Positions 28,745 to 38,394 of a stretch of DNA of 64,000 bases are shown here, in pieces. The translations under genes were made by a program, and so were the position numbers. The notes beneath the pieces were generated by a model. That model had not been told where the DNA came from. It did not search any database and saw nothing but the letters and a program-made list of their open reading frames with translations. Source of the stretch: Altererythrobacter sp. CAU 1644 (GTDB lineage: Bacteria > Pseudomonadota > Alphaproteobacteria > Sphingomonadales > Sphingomonadaceae); assembly GCF_029623755.1 (NCBI RefSeq), contig NZ_CP121106.1, positions 2,484,352 to 2,548,351 of the forward strand. The letters are read 5' to 3'. Each line of letters begins with the position of its first letter. The stretch's first letter is position 1.

Positions 28745-29683
28745 ATGCGAGCTTTCATTTTTCCGGGGCAGGGCAGCCAGAAGGTCGGCATGGGCGCCGA
28801 ACTGGCCGATGCGAGCGCTGCTGCGCGTGAAGTTTTCGAAGAAGTAGACGAGGCGCTGTCGCAGAAGCTGTCCGCGATCATGCGCGACGGTCCGGAAGAC
28901 CAGCTCACGCTGACCGAGAATGCCCAGCCGGCGATCATGGCCAATGCCATTGCGACCTTGCGCGTGCTGGAAAAGGATTTCGGCGTTTCGCTGGCAGACA
29001 AGGGCGGTTGTGTTGCGGGGCACTCGCTCGGCGAATATTCGGCGCTGTGTGCGGTCAGCGCGTTCTCGCTCGCCGACACTGCGCGGCTTCTTAAGCTGCG
29101 CGGGCAGGCGATGCAGGCCGCAGTCCCGGTCGGCGAGGGCGCGATGGCGGCGCTGCTCGGCGCGGATATCGACAAGGCGCAGGCACTGGCTGAAGCCGCC
29201 GCGCAGGGCGATGTGTGCGAGGTCGCCAACGACAATGATCCAACCCAGGTCGTCATTTCGGGCCACCGGGCAGCGATCGAACGTGCGGTCGAACTGGTCA
29301 AGGATCACGGCATCAAGCGCGGCATCCTGCTGCCGGTGTCGGCGCCGTTCCACTGCTCGCTGATGCAGCCCGCCGCCGATCGCATGGCCGAAGCGCTGGC
29401 GGCGACCGCTCCGGGCCAGTTCGCGCTCCCGGTCTATGCCAATGTCACGGCCGCAAGGGTCATCGACCCTGCCGAGGAACAGCAGCTGCTGGTCGAACAG
29501 GTCACGGGCCGCGTTCGCTGGCGCGAGAGCGTGCTGGCGATGCGCAACGATGGCGTTGAGCAGTTCGTCGAACTGGGGGGCAAGGTGCTCGGTCCGATGG
29601 TCGGCCGCATCGATAAGGAGGCGGCAACTGCCAGCCTCATCACGATCGAAGAAATCGAAGCTTTCGCCAAGGAGATCGGCTGA
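28745..29683 (+). CDS. fabD: Malonyl-CoA:ACP transacylase
   Basis: Transfers malonyl from CoA to acyl carrier protein for fatty acid synthesis. 312 aa with FIFPGQGSQKVGMG, the nucleophile in GHSLGEYSALC, QAMQAA, and His in SAPFHCSLM. GAGGAGA lies before ATG 28745. It shares one base with fabG (TGATG), forming the expected fabD-fabG pair. Confidence 0.97.
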   Translation: MRAFIFPGQGSQKVGMGAELADASAAAREVFEEVDEALSQKLSAIMRDGPEDQLTLTENAQPAIMANAIATLRVLEKDFGVSLADKGGCVAGHSLGEYSALCAVSAFSLADTARLLKLRGQAMQAAVPVGEGAMAALLGADIDKAQALAEAAAQGDVCEVANDNDPTQVVISGHRAAIERAVELVKDHGIKRGILLPVSAPFHCSLMQPAADRMAEALAATAPGQFALPVYANVTAARVIDPAEEQQLLVEQVTGRVRWRESVLAMRNDGVEQFVELGGKVLGPMVGRIDKEAATASLITIEEIEAFAKEIG

Positions 29684-30444
29684 TGTTTAGCCTCAAGGGA
29701 ATGAACGCGCTGGTCACCGGCGCGAGCGGTGGGATCGGTTCGGCCATCTGTCATGCGCTCGCTTCGCAGGGCGCACGCCTCGCAATCTCGGGCTCGAACG
29801 CTGCCAAGCTGCGCGCATTCCGCGAGGAGCTGAACGACAACTACAAGCACGATGAAGGCGGCCACGTCGAGATCACCTGCAACCTGTCCGACACAACGCA
29901 GGTCGAGGAGCTGATCCCGGCGACCGTCGATACGCTTGGCGGGATCGACATCCTCGTCAACAATGCCGGCATCACCCGCGACAACCTCGCCATGCGGATG
30001 AAGGACGAGGAATGGGACGATGTGATCCGCATCAACCTGGAGGCAGCCTTCCGCCTCATGCGCGCTTCGGCGCGCCCGATGATGAAGAACCGTTTCGGCC
30101 GGATCATCACCATCACCAGCGTCGTTGGTGCGACCGGCAATCCCGGCCAGATGAACTATGCGGCGGCCAAGGCCGGGCTCGTCGGCATGACCAAGAGCTT
30201 CGCGCAGGAAGTCGCCAGCCGCGGCATTACTGCCAATTGCGTCGCGCCCGGCTTCATTCGCACGGCGATGACCGACCAGTTACCCGACGCACAGAAGGAA
30301 GCGCTCAACAGCCGCATCCCGATGGGCCGGATGGGCGAGGGTGAGGATATCGGCGCTGCCGTTGCCTTCCTGGCGAGCCGCGAAGCGGGCTACATCACCG
30401 GCGAAACCATGCACGTGAATGGCGGGATGGCTATGCTCGGCTGA
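29683..30444 (+). CDS. fabG: 3-oxoacyl-ACP reductase
   Basis: 253 aa SDR performing the first NADPH-dependent reduction of the elongation cycle. TGASGGIGSAI, NNAGITRDNL, catalytic Ser in ITSVVGATG, Tyr/Lys in MNYAAAKAG and the Asn-Ser-rich NSRIPMGRMG tail are typical FabG. Immediately downstream of fabD and followed by a terminator. Confidence 0.96.
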   Translation: MFSLKGMNALVTGASGGIGSAICHALASQGARLAISGSNAAKLRAFREELNDNYKHDEGGHVEITCNLSDTTQVEELIPATVDTLGGIDILVNNAGITRDNLAMRMKDEEWDDVIRINLEAAFRLMRASARPMMKNRFGRIITITSVVGATGNPGQMNYAAAKAGLVGMTKSFAQEVASRGITANCVAPGFIRTAMTDQLPDAQKEALNSRIPMGRMGEGEDIGAAVAFLASREAGYITGETMHVNGGMAMLG

Positions 30445-30445
30445 C

Positions 30446-30469
30446 AAAGAGCGAATTTTCGCTCTTTTT
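30446..30469 (+). terminator. Terminator after fabG
   Basis: AAAGAGCGAA-TT-TTCGCTCTTT, a perfect 10-bp inverted repeat, followed by TT. It begins two bases after the fabG stop. Confidence 0.85.
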
Positions 30470-30617
30470 CCCCAAGGAATCCGGCTCCTGCGCCGAGTGA
30501 ACTTGCTGCGATAGCCAGCCACGCTAAGGTCTGTTGACAGATATCCGGCGCTGAGGGGCGATTCCGGCCACGCGGCGTCCGGTGGGACAGAAGCCAAACA
30601 GGCATGAGAAGGTAGAG

Positions 30618-31745
30618 ATGAAGGCCACAATCGAACGCGCGACGCTGCTGCGTTGTCTCTCTCACGTTCAATCGGTGGTGGAGCGCCGCAACACCATCCC
30701 GATTCTCTCCAACGTGCTGATCGACGCCAGCGATGGCGGAACGCTCAAGGTCATGGCGACCGACCTCGATCTGCAGGTGGTCGAGAACATGGCGGCCGCT
30801 TCGGTCGAAAGCCCGGGTGCGATTACCGTGTCGGCACACCTCCTGTTCGACATTGCGCGCAAGCTGCCCGAAGGCAGCCAGGTGAGCCTTGAGACCGCTG
30901 ACAACCGCATGGCGGTGAAGGCCGGGCGCAGCCGCTTCTCGCTCCCGACGCTGCCGCGTGACGATTTCCCGGTGATCGTCGAGGGCGACCTCCCGACGAG
31001 CTTCGAAGTCCCGGCCAAGACGCTGGCCGAGATGATCGACCGGACGCGGTTCGCGATCTCGACCGAGGAAACTCGGTACTACCTCAACGGCATCTTCCTG
31101 CATGTCACCGATGACGACGAGCCGGTGCTCAAGGCTGCGGCGACCGACGGCCACCGTCTCGCGCGCTTCACGCTCAAGCGTCCCGAGGGTGCCGAAGGCA
31201 TGCCCGATGTCATCGTGCCGCGGAAGGCCGTGGCCGAGCTGCGCAAGCTGCTGGAAGAATCGCTCGACGGCAATGTCCAGGTCGACCTGTCGGCAAGCAA
31301 GATTCGCTTCACGCTCGGCGGCGAGGGTGGGGTGGTGCTTACAAGCAAGCTGATCGACGGGACTTTCCCGGACTACAGCCGCGTTATCCCGACCGGAAAC
31401 GACAAGCTGCTCAAGCTTGACCCGAAAAGCTTCTACGAGGGCGTCGATCGCGTCGCGACCATCGCCACGGAGAAGACCCGCGCGGTCAAGATGGGGCTCG
31501 AGGCGGACAAGGTCACGCTGTCGGTCACGTCGCCAGACAATGGCACGGCAGCCGAGGAAATCGCAGCCGATTATGGCGCCGATGCGTTCGAGATTGGCTT
31601 CAATGCCAATTATCTCAAGGACATCCTCAGCCAGATCGATAGCGACACGGTCGAACTGCATCTGGCCGATGCCGGTGCGCCGACGCTGATCCGCAAGGAC
31701 GACAAGAGCCCGGCGCTCTATGTGCTGATGCCGATGCGCGTCTGA
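30618..31745 (+). CDS. dnaN: DNA polymerase III sliding clamp, beta subunit
   Basis: 375 aa ring-forming processivity clamp. It opens MKATIERATLLRCLSHVQSVVERRNTIP in family style (first 20 residues diagnostic) and ends in the conserved MPMRV. It is not next to dnaA or recF here, as in other alphaproteobacteria where dnaN is separate. AGAAGGTAG precedes the ATG. The 173-base gap after fabG includes the terminator and a TTGACA at 30534-30539 that could be a -35 element. Confidence 0.97.
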   Translation: MKATIERATLLRCLSHVQSVVERRNTIPILSNVLIDASDGGTLKVMATDLDLQVVENMAAASVESPGAITVSAHLLFDIARKLPEGSQVSLETADNRMAVKAGRSRFSLPTLPRDDFPVIVEGDLPTSFEVPAKTLAEMIDRTRFAISTEETRYYLNGIFLHVTDDDEPVLKAAATDGHRLARFTLKRPEGAEGMPDVIVPRKAVAELRKLLEESLDGNVQVDLSASKIRFTLGGEGGVVLTSKLIDGTFPDYSRVIPTGNDKLLKLDPKSFYEGVDRVATIATEKTRAVKMGLEADKVTLSVTSPDNGTAAEEIAADYGADAFEIGFNANYLKDILSQIDSDTVELHLADAGAPTLIRKDDKSPALYVLMPMRV

Positions 31746-31749
31746 TCGC

Positions 31750-32379
31750 GTGTCGGCCGAAGTTCGCATCTTCGGCACGGTCATTTCGACCTATACGCGG
31801 ATCGTTCAGATCACCTGCGAGGAGGCGGGTCTCAGCCATGAGACCATCGCTACCGCTGCCCCCTCTCCGGAGAACCGTCATCCATTCGGCAAGGTGCCGG
31901 TGGTGGAGGTTGACGGTCTTGAGCTCTACGAGAGCGTCAGCATCGTCCAGTATCTCGACAATGCGCACAATCGCGGTGCGCTCCAGCCGGACGACCCCGG
32001 TAGAAGAGCGGCGATGGATCGCTGGGTTGCGATCGCGAACAACTATCTCTTCCCGCTGTTCGAACACGGGCTGGTAATGCCGTGGATCATGCATCGTTTC
32101 GCGGGAATGCCGATCGACCGGGAGCGGATCGACCGTGCGCTGCCCAATATCTCGCGGGCGCTCGCCTTTTGCGATGCCGAGATCGCGGTTGACGGAGCAT
32201 GGACGACTGGTGCGTTCGACCTCGCCGATGTCTTTCTCTACTGCGTCCTGCGCGGCGTTCAGCTGACGCCGCAGGGCGGGGCAGGGATCGCGCAATGTCC
32301 GCAACTTTCGGCATGGATGGCAATAACCGAGCAGCGAGGCAGCATTCGAGCGACGCGCTGGGAAAGCGAGCCGCAATAG
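31750..32379 (+). CDS. Glutathione S-transferase family protein
   Basis: 209 aa: N domain with VISTYTRIVQITCEEAGLSHE, FGKVPVVEVDGLELYESVSIVQYLD, and helical C domain with GAFDLADVFLYCVL. GTG start 4 bases after dnaN. Not closely similar to the other GST of this window (24198). Substrate unknown. Confidence 0.88.
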   Translation: MSAEVRIFGTVISTYTRIVQITCEEAGLSHETIATAAPSPENRHPFGKVPVVEVDGLELYESVSIVQYLDNAHNRGALQPDDPGRRAAMDRWVAIANNYLFPLFEHGLVMPWIMHRFAGMPIDRERIDRALPNISRALAFCDAEIAVDGAWTTGAFDLADVFLYCVLRGVQLTPQGGAGIAQCPQLSAWMAITEQRGSIRATRWESEPQ

Positions 32380-32409
32380 GCTAGGCAGGTTTCAAAAGGA
32401 GACCCGCCC

Positions 32410-33492
32410 ATGACCACTCAAGTTCACGTCGCCCGAAACCAGCTCGATCAGGCTGAACTCGCGGAGGTCGATGCCGGGCCCCTGGCAGATGGCGCGGTGA
32501 GGCTCGCGGTCGAAAGTTTCTCCGTCACCTCGAACAACGTCACTTACGCTGTGGTCGGCGAAATGGTCGGCTATTGGAACTTCTTCCCCGCGCCGGAAGG
32601 CCAGGGCATCGTGCCCATGTGGGGCCATGCCAAGGTGATCGAGAGCAACTGCCCTGACATCGAGGTGGGCGAACGCGTCTATGGCTACTTGCCGATGGCG
32701 AGCCACCTCGATGTGGTCCCGGGCAAGGTTTCGACGCACGGCTTTGTCGACATGACTGCGCATCGCCAGCCGCTGCCCCCGATCTACAACCAGTATTCGC
32801 GCCTCGCTGCCGATCCCGAACACGATCCGGCGCGCGAGGCCGAGCGCATGATCTACGGCCCGCTGTTCAAGACCGGTTACATGATCGACTATTTCATGCG
32901 CTCGAACGACTGGTTCGGGGCTGAACGTGTGATCCTGACCAGCGCATCATCGAAAACCGCGATGGGTCTGGCGAGTTCGGCGAGGCAGAACTCACCCGAG
33001 GTCAGGCGCATCGGGCTCACCTCCGCGGGGAATGTCGAATTCGTGAAGGGCACCGGCCTCTACGACGACGTCCTGGCCTATGGCGACGTCGAAAGCCTCG
33101 ACCGGCTACCCAGCGTCTCGGTCGATTTTTCCGGCAATGGCGGGCTGCTGGCGCAGATCCACCAGCACCTCGGCGACAGTCTGAAATATTCCTGCCTGGT
33201 CGGGGTGACCCATATCGACGATCGCCGCGGACCTGCCGGCTCGGCGCAGGACTTGCCCGGACCGACTCCGACCCTGTTTTTCGCGCCCGACCACATCGTT
33301 GCATTCTTCAAGGAGTACGGCCCGCAGAAAGCAGCCGAGATGATGGCATCGGCGTGGCAGGACTTCCTGCGCACGGTCGAAGGTTCGGTCCAGATCGAGC
33401 GGAACGCGGGTCTCGAGGCTGCGCGCGACGTGTTCGTCGAGATGGTCGGCGGGACGGTCGATCCGGCGCGAGGGATCGTGATCGAACCTTAA
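32410..33492 (+). CDS. DUF2855-family protein
   Basis: 360 aa related to quinone-oxidoreductase/alcohol-dehydrogenase folds but lacking a clear GxGxxG and zinc ligands. The family is recognisable from VTSNNVTYAVVGEMVGYW and VPMWGHAKVIESN at the N side and ILTSASSKTAMGLA in the middle. Function not known. AAAGGAG precedes the ATG. It converges on the crotonase gene with a 4-base overlap. Confidence 0.85.
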   Translation: MTTQVHVARNQLDQAELAEVDAGPLADGAVRLAVESFSVTSNNVTYAVVGEMVGYWNFFPAPEGQGIVPMWGHAKVIESNCPDIEVGERVYGYLPMASHLDVVPGKVSTHGFVDMTAHRQPLPPIYNQYSRLAADPEHDPAREAERMIYGPLFKTGYMIDYFMRSNDWFGAERVILTSASSKTAMGLASSARQNSPEVRRIGLTSAGNVEFVKGTGLYDDVLAYGDVESLDRLPSVSVDFSGNGGLLAQIHQHLGDSLKYSCLVGVTHIDDRRGPAGSAQDLPGPTPTLFFAPDHIVAFFKEYGPQKAAEMMASAWQDFLRTVEGSVQIERNAGLEAARDVFVEMVGGTVDPARGIVIEP

Positions 33493-34253
33493 GAGAACGC
33501 TCCGTGACGCCCGGTGCCATCGCGAAAGCGCGTGGCGCCGGTGCGGGTTTCGCCGCTGGCGATGGTCTGCTGGCCGATCCGGATCTCGTTGACGATCGCC
33601 TCTTCCTCGGTGAGCGACCATTGCTCGCGCGCCGAACGAAGATCACCCCGTAGGCAGGTTTGGGGGAATGCGGCGATTTCCTTGGCAAGCGCAATGGCAT
33701 GGTCGAGCGCCAGACCCGGCGGGGCGAGGCGATTGGCGAGTCCAATGGCGAGCGCTTCTTCTGCATCCACCGGACGACCGGTCAGCATCAAGTCCATGGC
33801 GCGCGAATGACCGATCAGCCGTGGCAAGCGGATCGTCCCCATGTCGACCAGCGGGACGCCGAAGCGGCGGCAGAAAATGCCCATGATCGCATCTTCGGCC
33901 ATGACGCGCAGGTCGCACCACAGCGCAAGTTCCATTCCGCCGGCGACGGCATGACCTTCGATTGCTGCAATCACGGGCTTCGTTAGCCGCATCCGGCTTG
34001 GCCCCATGGGCGCGCGGCCGGTTTCGGAAACCCCATTGCCGTCGCCTTCGGAGATCGCCTTGAGGTCCGCCCCGGCGCAGAACGCGCCGCCGGCGCCGGT
34101 GAGGATCGCTACCGATGCATCCTCCTCGGCATCGAACCGCTCGAATGCGTCGAACAGCGCCTCGGCAGTATTGCGGTCCACCGCGTTACGCCGCTCCGGC
34201 CGTTCGATCGTGACGATCGCGACCGGACCGTCGCGACGATAGCTGACTGTCAC
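33489..34253 (-). CDS. Enoyl-CoA hydratase/isomerase family (crotonase)
   Basis: 254 aa. FCAGADLKAI gives the first oxyanion-hole segment and the MELALWCDLRVMAEDAIMGI stretch the second; a Glu in the second catalytic position is seen near FCRRFGVPLVDMGT rather than the usual GI-PG-GGTQ motif, so a specific hydratase role is uncertain. GTG start, 4 bases after the amidohydrolase stop. Last gene of the minus-strand run that begins with phaC, compatible with feeding or draining acyl-CoA pools. Confidence 0.88.
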   Translation of the reverse strand: MTVSYRRDGPVAIVTIERPERRNAVDRNTAEALFDAFERFDAEEDASVAILTGAGGAFCAGADLKAISEGDGNGVSETGRAPMGPSRMRLTKPVIAAIEGHAVAGGMELALWCDLRVMAEDAIMGIFCRRFGVPLVDMGTIRLPRLIGHSRAMDLMLTGRPVDAEEALAIGLANRLAPPGLALDHAIALAKEIAAFPQTCLRGDLRSAREQWSLTEEEAIVNEIRIGQQTIASGETRTGATRFRDGTGRHGAFS

Positions 34254-34257
34254 CAGG

Positions 34258-36009
34258 CTACTCCGCCGCCTCGGCCATTTCGACGCGCTGTGGCCCGCGG
34301 ATCAGGCCGCCAGGAGTTGCACCGGTCCACTCGCCTTGGCGGAAGGTCACGGTGCCATTCTTGATGGTTGCGACGTAGCCGTCTGCCTTCTGCAACAGTC
34401 GCTTGCCGCCCGCTGGGAGATCGAAGGCAAGCCAGGGCTTGCCCAGCTTGATCGCATCCATGTCGATGACATTGAGGTCGGCGAGATAGCCCGGGGCGAT
34501 GATCCCGCGATCCTCCAGACCATAAAGCCGCGCCGTATCGTTGCACTGGCGCTTGATCGCGTTCTCGAGGCTTATGGTACCGCGCGTACGGTCGCGGACC
34601 CAGTGCTGGAGCATGAACGTGGGCGAGGCGGCGTCGCAGATCGTGCCGCAGTGTGCGCCGCCGTCGGACAGCGAATTCACCGTGTCGTCCGACTGCTGGA
34701 GATCCATCAGGAAGTCGAGATTACCGTCCGCGTAATTGAGGATCGGGAGGTAGATGAACCCCTTGCAATCGTCGCGGCACAGCAGGTCATAGGCATATTC
34801 ATCGCCCGACATGCCAACCGCCGCCGCGCGCGCGAGAATGCTCTCCTCTGCGGTCGGTTCGTAGTTGAAGTCGGGGTCCATTTCGTACTGCATGTTCCAG
34901 CCGCCGCAGACGACCATCACAAGGCCCATGATGTCCTGGTTGACCTCGGAGAAATCGTGCTGCTCGGCCAGCATTCGCGCCTTGAACTCGGGATCAAGGA
35001 GCTTCGTTTTCTGCTCTTCCCAAGTGAGTTCCTCGATCTCCTTCCACGCGGGTTTGAGCCGGAAGGGATGCACCGTTCCTTGCCACGCCATGACGATCCC
35101 GTTGCCGCGCAGCGCGATCTGCGCAACGATGTTGGCACCATTGTCGTTCTCCGCGCGCATCGAGGAAATCTGTTCTTCGAGCGGCAATTCCTTGGCAATC
35201 GACTGGAGCGCGGCGAAGGTGACGGGGAGGCCGGTCTCGCGGCTCATCTTGCCCATCCAGCCGAATTCGTCCCACTCGCGCCGCATGTCGCTCGCCATTT
35301 CGAACACGCCGTGGCCTGCGCGGCCCATCGCGCGTCCGATCTCGACCAGCTCTTCCGCGGTGGCCGTGGTGCCCGGCACCACTTCGCCATCGATGTCGCG
35401 GTGGAGCACGGTGCGCGAGGTCGAGAAACCCAACGCTCCCGCGCGCACGCCTTCTTCGACGATGCGCCCCATCGCGGCGATATCATCCTCGGTCGGTATG
35501 GCGCCGGGCCGCTCGCGATCGCCGAGGACGTAGGCGCGCACCGCGCCATGCGGCACATGGGTGCCGACGTCGACGGTCCGCGGCAGCTTCTCGAGCGCGT
35601 CGAGATATTCGGGAAATGTTTCCCAGTCCCAATTCATTCCTTCGGCCAGCGCCGTGCCGGGAATATCCTCCACGCCTTCCATCAGGCCGATCAACCACTC
35701 GTGCTTGTCGGGCTTGGCCGGGGCAAAACCAACGCCGCAATTGCCCATCACGACCGTTGTGACGCCGTGCCAGCTCGAAGGAGCCATTTCCTGGTCCCAG
35801 GTTGCCTGCCCGTCGTAATGCGTGTGCACATCGACGAAGCCCGGAGTGACGACCAGATCGCTGGCATCGATTTCCTCGGCGGCATCGCCCGCGACTTCAC
35901 CGACCTGCGCGATCAGCCCGTCCTTCACTGCAATGTCGCCGGTGAACCGCTGCTCGCCGGTCCCATCGACGATGGTACCGCCGCGAATGATCAGATCGAA
36001 TGCTGGCAT
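34258..36009 (-). CDS. Amidohydrolase, N-acyl-D-amino-acid deacylase-like
   Basis: 583 aa TIM-barrel metal hydrolase. HxH in [11 protein letters not shown], a Cys metal ligand in [10 protein letters not shown] and [18 protein letters not shown] near the C terminus match the D-aminoacylase subgroup. The N-terminal beta part starts [22 protein letters not shown] lies seven bases before ATG 36009, preferred to an upstream ATG. Substrate not established. Confidence 0.9.
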   Translation of the reverse strand: MPAFDLIIRGGTIVDGTGEQRFTGDIAVKDGLIAQVGEVAGDAAEEIDASDLVVTPGFVDVHTHYDGQATWDQEMAPSSWHGVTTVVMGNCGVGFAPAKPDKHEWLIGLMEGVEDIPGTALAEGMNWDWETFPEYLDALEKLPRTVDVGTHVPHGAVRAYVLGDRERPGAIPTEDDIAAMGRIVEEGVRAGALGFSTSRTVLHRDIDGEVVPGTTATAEELVEIGRAMGRAGHGVFEMASDMRREWDEFGWMGKMSRETGLPVTFAALQSIAKELPLEEQISSMRAENDNGANIVAQIALRGNGIVMAWQGTVHPFRLKPAWKEIEELTWEEQKTKLLDPEFKARMLAEQHDFSEVNQDIMGLVMVVCGGWNMQYEMDPDFNYEPTAEESILARAAAVGMSGDEYAYDLLCRDDCKGFIYLPILNYADGNLDFLMDLQQSDDTVNSLSDGGAHCGTICDAASPTFMLQHWVRDRTRGTISLENAIKRQCNDTARLYGLEDRGIIAPGYLADLNVIDMDAIKLGKPWLAFDLPAGGKRLLQKADGYVATIKNGTVTFRQGEWTGATPGGLIRGPQRVEMAEAAE

Positions 36010-36118
36010 TGTGAACTCCTCTTCCGGCGAAGAAGGTCTCACAATGCAACCTGTGAGTCCAGCCGGTTGAGAGGCCCTGCCTTGGCGTAGTCGGGCTGAA
36101 AGCGAGCCCGATCGAGCA

Positions 36119-37438
36119 CTAGTCCCTGGCGCGGATCATGGCCTCGATATCGACGAACTTCTCGCGCGGCGCGCCCTCGCGAGCGGCCTGCTCTTCGGCT
36201 TCCTCGATCTTCTTCCAATCGCGGAAGGTAACCACGTCGAGCCCGCGTTCTGCGGCGAGCGCATCGAAGCCTTCGCGTCCGCGCTTGGCGGCTCGGCCCA
36301 GGACGCCCGAGTCCATGTCCTCGCCAATCTTCTCAACGACGCCGTAACCATCGGGACGGTTGGTGCCGATCGTGCCGCTAGGGCCTCGCCGCGCCCAGCC
36401 GACGCAATAGATTCCCGGCAGGATGCGCCCTTCATCATTGGCAAATCGGCCCGCGCGCTCGTCGAACGGCACGTCGGGTATGGGAGATGTGCGATAGCCG
36501 ATGCAGGTCACGACCAGGTCCGCAGGAACATCGTAGAACTCGCCGCTGCCGGTCGCACGGCCTGCGCTGACTTCAGTGCTTTCAACCTTCACCTTGCGTA
36601 CACCGCCGTCGTCGCCTTCGAACGCGACCGGGTTGGCAAAGAAATCGAATTCGACCTCGATGGGCTTGTCCGCATGGATCGCCTCTGGGATCGCGGCAAA
36701 GCTGCGCAAATGCGTGACCGATTTCCGCAGGCCCGGTTCGAGCAGTGCGTCTTCCGCTTCGTCGGGCAGGTCGGCCTTGTCCACCCGCGGGCTGGCGCGT
36801 TGGAGCTCGGCCAGTTCGCCGAGTTCCTTGGGCGTCATCATGATCTGGTGCGGGCCGCGCCTGCCCAGCACGGTGATCTTCTTGATCTTGCTGCCCTTGA
36901 GCGCATCGAGCGCGTGCGCGACGATGTCGGCGCCTTCAAACTCGGCTTCGGTCTTCGAGAGGATCCGTGCGACGTCGAGTGCGACATTGCCCATGCCGAT
37001 CACGACGGCGTGGCCGCCCGCAAGGTCGGGGTCCAGATCGGCAAATTGAGGGTGGCCGTTGTACCAACCGACAAAGGCCGCACTGCCGAAAATGTTGCCG
37101 CAATCCTCGCCATCCAGCCCGAGCGAGCGGTCGTGCGGCGCGCCGGTTGCCAGAACCACCGCATCGTAAAGCTCAAGAAGCTCTGGGATGGTGACGTCTT
37201 CGCCGACTTTGACATTACCGACGAACCGGACGTTATCCGAAAGTGCGACCTTCTCGTAGCGGCGCGAAACGCCCTTGATCGACTGGTGGTCTGGCGCGAC
37301 GCCGGTGCGGATCAGGCCGTAGGGGACTGGCAGCATGTCGAAGACGTCGACCCGGGCGTCATCGCCCCAATGTTTCTGGGCTGCTTCAGCCGTGTAGTAA
37401 CCGGCGGGGCCGGAACCGATGATCGCGATATGCCGCAT
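36119..37438 (-). CDS. fprA: Ferredoxin/adrenodoxin-NADP reductase (FprA type)
   Basis: 439 aa flavoprotein passing electrons between NADPH and ferredoxin. FAD site IIGSGPAGYYTAE, PVPYGLIRTGVAPDH, NADP site VVIGMGNVALDVARIL and GWARRGPSGTIGTNRPDG are characteristic of the mitochondrial-type FprA family. It lies between the PHA depolymerase gene and the amidohydrolase gene on the same strand; its ferredoxin partner is not in the window. Confidence 0.92.
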   Translation of the reverse strand: MRHIAIIGSGPAGYYTAEAAQKHWGDDARVDVFDMLPVPYGLIRTGVAPDHQSIKGVSRRYEKVALSDNVRFVGNVKVGEDVTIPELLELYDAVVLATGAPHDRSLGLDGEDCGNIFGSAAFVGWYNGHPQFADLDPDLAGGHAVVIGMGNVALDVARILSKTEAEFEGADIVAHALDALKGSKIKKITVLGRRGPHQIMMTPKELGELAELQRASPRVDKADLPDEAEDALLEPGLRKSVTHLRSFAAIPEAIHADKPIEVEFDFFANPVAFEGDDGGVRKVKVESTEVSAGRATGSGEFYDVPADLVVTCIGYRTSPIPDVPFDERAGRFANDEGRILPGIYCVGWARRGPSGTIGTNRPDGYGVVEKIGEDMDSGVLGRAAKRGREGFDALAAERGLDVVTFRDWKKIEEAEEQAAREGAPREKFVDIEAMIRARD

Positions 37439-37471
37439 TCCTGTCCCTCCCGTCGCGATCCGCCCTGTGCC

Positions 37472-38356
37472 CTAGGCGGCCTTTGGCCTCTGTACGGCTT
37501 CCGGTTCGTCAAGGAAGCGGTTCATCGCCGCGACGCATTCGTCGCTATGGCTCAGCAGGAAAAGATGCCCACCGCCCCTCAACACCAGCATTTCGCTTTC
37601 GGGGATGAGCTTGTCGAGGAACCACCCATTCGCGAGCGGGACGATGTGGTCTTCATCGCCCATCATGATCAGCGTCTTCTTGCGCATGAAGGGCAACATC
37701 GGCGCGCTGGTCCAGCCCAGCATCGCCAGCAACTGGTAGAAATAGCCGCGCGGGGAGGGCGGTTTGAGGCGATGGATATGTTCCATCTTGTTGACGCTCT
37801 TGCCGAGCGCGCCGCCGTATAGCGTCTGGAAGTGTTCGGCCATGAAGGCGGCATCGATATAGCGGCGCGGATCGGCCATCTTGCTCAGCGATGACGGGTT
37901 GCCGGGCACCATCAGCATTCCCGCACTGGTCGCGGCCAGGATCAGGCGACGCACGCGTCCGGGATGCTGGATGGCGAAGTGTTGCGCCATCGCGCCGCCC
38001 CAACTGACACCCATGACGTCTACCTGGTCGACCCCCAGCTTGTCGAGCAACTGGGTCGTGGTCCACGCCATGGTGACGGTGTTGTAAGGCACGACCGGAT
38101 CGGGTGAGCCTCCGACACCGGGCATGTCGAACATCACGAAACCGCGATCGGGCAAGGCCTCCGCCAGCGGCGCAACCGCCTCGATATTCGCCCCGATTCC
38201 GTTGAAAAACAGGATTGGGAGGTGGTCGCTGGGCTGATCGAGACGCCAGGTGGCAACCCGCAGCGTCCGGCCACCGACCGATTCCATGGTGATGCGAGCG
38301 TCCCGCATCGCTTCGTCGAGGGCTGCATCGAGCACCTCTTCGCGCTTATCGCCCAA
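37472..38356 (-). CDS. phaZ: Intracellular PHA depolymerase-like alpha/beta hydrolase
   Basis: 294 aa. ILFFNGIGANIEAVAPLAEAL, FDMPGVGGSPDPVVPY, lipase box GVSWGGAMAQ, LAATSAGMLMVPG, DEDHIVPL and GGGHLFLL closely follow the medium-chain-length PHA depolymerase of Pseudomonas, as I recall that sequence. It lies 38 bases behind phaC in the same orientation, the order also found in Pseudomonas (phaC1-phaZ). Function as granule depolymerase is inferred from similarity and context. Confidence 0.85.
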   Translation of the reverse strand: MGDKREEVLDAALDEAMRDARITMESVGGRTLRVATWRLDQPSDHLPILFFNGIGANIEAVAPLAEALPDRGFVMFDMPGVGGSPDPVVPYNTVTMAWTTTQLLDKLGVDQVDVMGVSWGGAMAQHFAIQHPGRVRRLILAATSAGMLMVPGNPSSLSKMADPRRYIDAAFMAEHFQTLYGGALGKSVNKMEHIHRLKPPSPRGYFYQLLAMLGWTSAPMLPFMRKKTLIMMGDEDHIVPLANGWFLDKLIPESEMLVLRGGGHLFLLSHSDECVAAMNRFLDEPEAVQRPKAA

Positions 38357-38394
38357 GCCCAGTTCCTTCCTGCGATTCCCTAGCCGGAACCCTG

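Noticed and set aside
34336..36090. 584-codon plus-strand open frame over the amidohydrolase gene
   Set aside because: Antisense of a well-supported metal hydrolase with all motifs.
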